A stretch of DNA of 11,078 nt from Rhodobiaceae bacterium. GTDB taxonomy: Bacteria; Pseudomonadota; Alphaproteobacteria; Rhizobiales; TMED25. The position numbers were made by a program, and so were the translations under genes. Each line of letters starts with the position of its first letter. The first letter of the stretch is position 1. Where the stretch lies: assembly GCA_002704755.1 (NCBI GenBank), contig PAHC01000001.1, positions 1 through 11,078 on the forward strand, read 5' to 3'. Positions 8,062-11,078 of the stretch are shown here, in pieces. Below the pieces are notes generated by a model. The model was not told the origin of the DNA. It worked only from the letters and a program-made list of their open reading frames with translations, and made no database searches.

Positions 8062-8700
8062 TTAAGATTTTTTATCTTTATGTATGTATTTTACAATAAA
8101 GTCAATTACATCATCAATTTTCATGAAAGTAGTATCTACTTCAATTGCATCATCCGCCTTAGTTAGTGGAGCAATTTTTCTCATAATGTCTCTTTGATCT
8201 CTATTATTTATATCATTTTTAACAATATTTCTATCTAATTCGCTATTTTGTTCTACTAGCTCGAGGAACCTTCTATTTGTGCGCTCATCCAATGTAGCAG
8301 TGATATAAAATTTATAGTTTGCATTTGGAAATATAACGGTCCCAATGTCTCTCCCATCCATAACAACACCACTTATAGCAAAGCTCCTTTGGTACCTCAA
8401 TAAAACATCCCTAACCTCCTTATACTGCGCAATAATTGATGCAACACGTGATACATTATCATTCCTTAAATTTTTATTATCAATTCTGTCGAAGTTTATC
8501 TTTTTCACATGATCAATTACTAATCTTTTTTCTAGGGGATTAATATTATGCTTAATGACCTCTGACGCAACAATCCTATATAGTAACCCAGAGTCTAAAT
8601 AGGGAAGCCCAAAATATTCTGATAATTTCTTTGCTATAGTTCCTTTCCCACTAGCCGCAGGTCCATCGATTGCTATTATTATATTACCTAGATTAGTCAT
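8062..8700 (-). CDS. cmk: Cytidylate kinase
   Basis: Cmk phosphorylates CMP and dCMP to their diphosphates with ATP, recycling cytidine nucleotides from RNA and phospholipid turnover. The 212-residue protein opens with the Walker A loop GPAASGKGT (13-21). YLDSGLLYR (34-42) is a conservative variant of the usual YLDTGALYR. The CMP-binding block DGRDIGTVIFPNA is at 115-127, and the closing signature RDQRDIMRKIAPL...DDAIEVDTT is at 167-191. It is slightly shorter than E. coli Cmk (227). The ATG at 8700 overlaps the aroA stop as ATGA, so ribosomes finishing aroA could re-initiate here. A GGAGG lies 15 nt upstream within aroA, further than ideal. It precedes rpsA by 20 bp. Confidence 0.97.
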   Translation of the reverse strand: MTNLGNIIIAIDGPAASGKGTIAKKLSEYFGLPYLDSGLLYRIVASEVIKHNINPLEKRLVIDHVKKINFDRIDNKNLRNDNVSRVASIIAQYKEVRDVLLRYQRSFAISGVVMDGRDIGTVIFPNANYKFYITATLDERTNRRFLELVEQNSELDRNIVKNDINNRDQRDIMRKIAPLTKADDAIEVDTTFMKIDDVIDFIVKYIHKDKKS

Positions 8701-10043
8701 TCACTTTTATATATACCTCCAATCTGAGTATATAATTGAGTAAACCCCGGGAAACTTGTGTTAATTGGAGATATATCATCAATTCTGATTTTATTATGAG
8801 CATTTAGCCCCAAAATAAAGCTTGCCATGGCAGTGCGATGATCTAGATTTGTTTTGATTTCACTCCCACCAATAACCTCACCTTTACCATCAATAACTAT
8901 ATCATCCCCAACATTCCGACATGAAACGCCTGATGAAGATAGCATATTGATAATTGCTTCAAATCTATTGCTTTCTTTCACTCTTAATTCAGATAAACCA
9001 CAAAATCTGCTTGCTCCTTTGGCATAAGCGGCAGCGACAGAGAGAATTAGAAATTCATCTATGAGAGAAGGAGCTTCCTCTTTAGTTATAATAATACCTT
9101 TAAGCTCACTTGATGTTACTTCAAGATCACAAACATCTTCCCCACATTTAGAATATGTCTTAGCAATCTTAATATTTGCACCCATTCTATTTAAAACATC
9201 AATAAAATGTGCCCTGGTCGGGTTTGTCATCACATTAGTAATCTTGAGTACTGAATTCGGCATGATTAGCCCAGCTACAACAAAAAAAGCTGCAGAGCTT
9301 GGATCACCAGGAATATCTATTTTCTGTGGAGATAATTTTACTAGACCATTTATTTTTATAACATCATCTCCATCTGAGTTTTTATTTATTATTATGTCAG
9401 CATCAAATAATTTAAGAAGATTTTCTGTGTGATCACGAGTTTTAATTGGTTCAATTATTGTTGATGTTCCAGATATATTTAGTGCAGATAAAATCAAGGC
9501 AGTTTTAACTTGTGCTGATGGAATAGTTAAGTGATGATAAATAGGCACCGGCATCGTTGCACCTCTGAGTGTAAGAGGTAATTTTCGATCATTATCTTCT
9601 AAAATTTCTAGACCAACCTTTTGAAGTGGAGATAGTACTCTATTCATAGGGCGATTTGAGAGGGACTCGTCTCCTTCAAATTTTACCAATACCTCACAAC
9701 TAGACATTAAACCGATCAATAGCCTTGCTGAAGTTCCAGAATTTCCTAGATAAATATTTTTTTCTGGTTGTAAAAGGCCACCAATTCCAATGCCACTAAT
9801 TTTACACTCAGCATCTTTGTTTATATTTATATTGGCACCAAATTGTCTGAGAGCCTCTGCTGTATTTATCACATCTTCTGATAATAAGAGATTTTTTATT
9901 GTTGTTTCACCTAAGCATAACGCCCCGAGAATTAGTGCCCTGTGTGAAATAGATTTATCACTAGGTGTCCTAATAGCACCATGAAGAGAATTTGATTGAT
10001 AAACGATTACAGCATTATTTTTGTTGTTTAATTGCATGATCAT
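8697..10043 (-). CDS. aroA: 3-phosphoshikimate 1-carboxyvinyltransferase (EPSP synthase)
   Basis: AroA transfers enolpyruvyl from PEP to shikimate-3-phosphate, the sixth shikimate step, feeding aromatic amino acids and folate. The 448-residue protein has PSDKSISHRA (27-36), LGNSGTSARL (99-108), DESLSNRPM (125-133), PSAQVK (175-180), IEPIKTRDHTE (197-207), PGDPSSAA (245-252), EAPSLIDE (323-330), ELRVKESNR (352-360) and LDHRTAMA (400-407). Several blocks resemble the class II enzyme of Agrobacterium CP4 more than the E. coli class I enzyme. The residue equivalent to CP4 Ala100 is Gly103. Two ATGs, at 10043 and 10037, are possible starts; neither has a Shine-Dalgarno, and a -10-like TATAAT lies only about 19 nt ahead of the first. 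The gene heads the minus-strand cluster and overlaps cmk by 4 bp. Confidence 0.97.
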   Translation of the reverse strand: MIMQLNNKNNAVIVYQSNSLHGAIRTPSDKSISHRALILGALCLGETTIKNLLLSEDVINTAEALRQFGANININKDAECKISGIGIGGLLQPEKNIYLGNSGTSARLLIGLMSSCEVLVKFEGDESLSNRPMNRVLSPLQKVGLEILEDNDRKLPLTLRGATMPVPIYHHLTIPSAQVKTALILSALNISGTSTIIEPIKTRDHTENLLKLFDADIIINKNSDGDDVIKINGLVKLSPQKIDIPGDPSSAAFFVVAGLIMPNSVLKITNVMTNPTRAHFIDVLNRMGANIKIAKTYSKCGEDVCDLEVTSSELKGIIITKEEAPSLIDEFLILSVAAAYAKGASRFCGLSELRVKESNRFEAIINMLSSSGVSCRNVGDDIVIDGKGEVIGGSEIKTNLDHRTAMASFILGLNAHNKIRIDDISPINTSFPGFTQLYTQIGGIYKSE

Positions 10044-10061
10044 GTATATATAGGAATAGAT

Positions 10062-10069
10062 ATTATAAT
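10062..10069. promoter_or_regulatory. Candidate symmetric -10 element for divergent transcription
   Basis: ATTATAAT is self-complementary and contains a perfect TATAAT on each strand: 10067-10062 on the minus strand toward aroA, and 10064-10069 on the plus strand toward the FYDLN-family gene. Expected starts would be near 10055 (minus) and 10076 (plus), giving leaders of roughly 12 and 55 nt. No good -35 hexamer is seen for either direction, so the call rests on the -10 match and on its position in the only divergent gap. The DNA is very AT-rich, so chance matches are easy. Confidence 0.4.
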
Positions 10070-10084
10070 ACTACTGTATAGTAT
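10068..10084. repeat. 17-bp dyad in the divergent gap (possible operator)
   Basis: ATACTA-CTGTA-TAGTAT is a perfect inverted repeat with 6-bp arms and a 5-bp centre. It adjoins the candidate -10 and would lie in the spacer of the aroA-directed promoter and around the start site of the plus-strand one, a place where a dimeric regulator could act on both. No regulator gene is adjacent, and short AT-rich dyads arise by chance, so the function is open. Confidence 0.3.
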
Positions 10085-10120
10085 ATATTAATAGAAACGA
10101 CATACAAATAGAATAGAAAA

Positions 10121-10124
10121 AGGA
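10121..10124 (+). promoter_or_regulatory. Shine-Dalgarno deciding the GTG start at 10131
   Basis: AGGA within AAAAAGGATT sits 6 nt before GTG at 10131. It is the best-spaced ribosome site in the divergent gap and supports GTG as the true start, which also gives the family N-terminus (ARSELGNKY). Confidence 0.7.
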
Positions 10125-10130
10125 TTAGAA

Positions 10131-10595
10131 GTGGCTAGAAGCGAACTCGGAAATAAATATACTTGTCAAGTATGTAGTATGAAATTTTATGATTTAAATA
10201 GAGAACTATCGATGTGCCCGTGCTGTGATGTAAAAATTGCTGATGCCATAGGAAATATAAATGAGCCAAATCGATATGAGCCTCTAATATTAAAAAATAA
10301 ATCAAAAAAAGATGCTGTTATTGAAAATATAGAAGAAGAAGAAAAACAAGTCGAAGCTCTTGATGAAAGTATCGATGTGGGTGTTATTGAAGACGAGGAT
10401 AACCCAATACTTATGGATGACGAAGATATAATCGATGATGAAAATGAGGATGAATTAATAAAGGGCGATGAAATCGATATACCTGAAATAGAGGCAGACG
10501 AATCATTGATTGATGGTGATGATGACTTCCTTGTTGTAGAAGATGACATAGAAGATCCTGAGTTAATTATCAAACCCAAATCTAAAGATGAATAA
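10131..10595 (+). CDS. TIGR02300-family protein (FYDLN zinc ribbon with acidic tail), function unknown
   Basis: I recognise the alphaproteobacterial FYDLN family from the N-terminus ARSELGNKYTC and the FYDLNRE core (19-25). It has 154 residues. Cys12/Cys15 and Cys29/Cys32 make a compact four-cysteine zinc ribbon, with an extra Cys31 between the second pair. From about 61 to 147 the chain is an acidic tail: 41 of 87 residues are Asp or Glu and only two are Lys. It ends in a short Lys-containing tail (IKPKSKDE). No signal peptide or membrane segment is seen, so it should be cytosolic. The start is GTG with a good AGGA ribosome site. It is divergent from aroA and 18 bp ahead of a DNA glycosylase gene, probably co-transcribed with it. 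The role is unknown; the zinc ribbon plus polyanionic tail suggests contact with nucleic-acid-binding proteins, but that is speculation. Confidence 0.88.
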   Translation: MARSELGNKYTCQVCSMKFYDLNRELSMCPCCDVKIADAIGNINEPNRYEPLILKNKSKKDAVIENIEEEEKQVEALDESIDVGVIEDEDNPILMDDEDIIDDENEDELIKGDEIDIPEIEADESLIDGDDDFLVVEDDIEDPELIIKPKSKDE

Positions 10596-10613
10596 TTAGT
10601 TGGTTACAATTCA

Positions 10614-11078
10614 ATGAAGCCAATATATTGGAATGATGCAATTAGAAAATTAGGTGCATCCGACCCAATACTAAAAAAAATTATCGAGAAAAACCAAGAT
10701 AAAGTCCTTACAACAAGAAGAAATGCCTTTGATACACTTATTAAGGCAATTATTGGTCAGCAAATTTCTGTGAAAGCTGCAGAAAGTGTATACAATAAGT
10801 TAGTTGATCGAATTGGACCGAAAGTTAGTCCTAAAATAGTCCAAAGCTGTCAGAGAGAGACCTTGAAGCAAGTAGGCCTTTCACGGCAAAAAGTTGATTA
10901 TATATTAAATATCTCTGAATTCTTCATTCAAAATCCTGACCTAGTATCAGATGAATATCTTGAAATAGCATCTATTGCTGATATCACAAATAATTTTATA
11001 AAAATAAAAGGAATAGGCTCCTGGACAGTAGAAATGTTCCTAATTTTCTATGCAATGAAGCCCGATATATTACCCCTA
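10614..11078 (+). CDS. DNA-3-methyladenine glycosylase II (AlkA-like, HhH-GPD), C-terminus cut by window edge
   Basis: This is a base-excision-repair glycosylase of the HhH-GPD superfamily that would remove alkylated purines from DNA. The frame is open for 155 codons to the window end. The N-terminal helical part has the family block AFDTLIKAIIGQQISVKAA (37-55). GLSRQKVDYI (about 88-97) follows. The helix-hairpin-helix is IKGIGSWTVEMFLIF (about 130-144), then a MKPDILP segment. The catalytic aspartate normally follows this segment within a few residues and so lies just outside the window; activity cannot be confirmed. The protein lacks the N-terminal extra domain of E. coli AlkA and looks like the short (about 200-210 residue) type. 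The ATG at 10614 has only a weak ribosome site. The 18-bp gap to the upstream gene suggests co-transcription. Confidence 0.88.
   Translation, partial: MKPIYWNDAIRKLGASDPILKKIIEKNQDKVLTTRRNAFDTLIKAIIGQQISVKAAESVYNKLVDRIGPKVSPKIVQSCQRETLKQVGLSRQKVDYILNISEFFIQNPDLVSDEYLEIASIADITNNFIKIKGIGSWTVEMFLIFYAMKPDILPL

Noticed and set aside
9061..9432. 123-codon plus-strand open frame inside aroA
   Set aside because: It lies fully antisense to a strongly conserved aroA region and resembles no family.
10044..10130. tRNA gene in the aroA divergent gap, as seen in some Alphaproteobacteria
   Set aside because: The gap is 87 bp of very AT-rich DNA without a GGTTCRA-type T-loop or acceptor stem; no tRNA fits.
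10187..10579. Long open frame on the minus strand encoding a Ser/Ile-rich 130-residue product
   Set aside because: It is the antisense of the GAT/GAA-rich acidic tail; runs of Asp/Glu codons read as Ser/Ile/Phe on the other strand. No ribosome site or family resemblance.
1..11078. Mobile element, CRISPR array, defence or toxin-antitoxin system
   Set aside because: Every gene is a recognisable housekeeping or family gene and the gaps are too short; no transposase, terminal repeats or spaced repeats were found.

Overview
The window is a core-genome stretch of an AT-rich bacterium, roughly one-third G+C by eye. It is most likely an alphaproteobacterium. Three things point there: the gene order aroA-cmk-rpsA-ihfB-trpFBA-accD-folC; a divergent gene of the FYDLN/acid-tail family (TIGR02300), which I know only from Alphaproteobacteria; and an AccD that has lost most of its zinc-ribbon cysteines. 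Low G+C with very short gaps suggests a streamlined, possibly marine, lineage, but genus or family cannot be read from this sequence alone.

Layout: eleven genes run on the minus strand from 10043 down to position 1. In transcription order they are aroA, cmk, rpsA, sppA, ihfB, pyrF, trpF, trpB, trpA, accD and folC (cut by the window start). Gaps are 3 to about 63 bp, aroA/cmk overlap by 4 bp and pyrF/trpF by 11 bp. I see no convincing rho-independent terminator or trp attenuator between them, so this may be one long operon, perhaps with internal promoters. On the plus strand, an 87-bp AT-rich divergent gap (10044-10130) precedes the FYDLN-family gene and a DNA-3-methyladenine glycosylase-like gene cut by the window end just before its expected catalytic aspartate.

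Functionally the block joins the shikimate step to EPSP (aroA) with three tryptophan enzymes (trpF, trpB, trpA), pyrimidine supply (cmk, pyrF), translation (rpsA), nucleoid architecture (ihfB), envelope protein turnover (sppA), fatty-acid initiation (accD) and folate polyglutamylation (folC). This looks like growth-linked housekeeping rather than a pathway of its own.

No stretch over 300 bp lacks a gene. I found no mobile element, CRISPR array, RNA gene, toxin or defence locus, and no convincing undescribed system. The points most worth a second look are the symmetric -10 element in the divergent gap, the uncharacterised zinc-ribbon/acidic-tail protein next to a DNA glycosylase, and the translation-coupling arrangement with TTG starts in pyrF and trpA.
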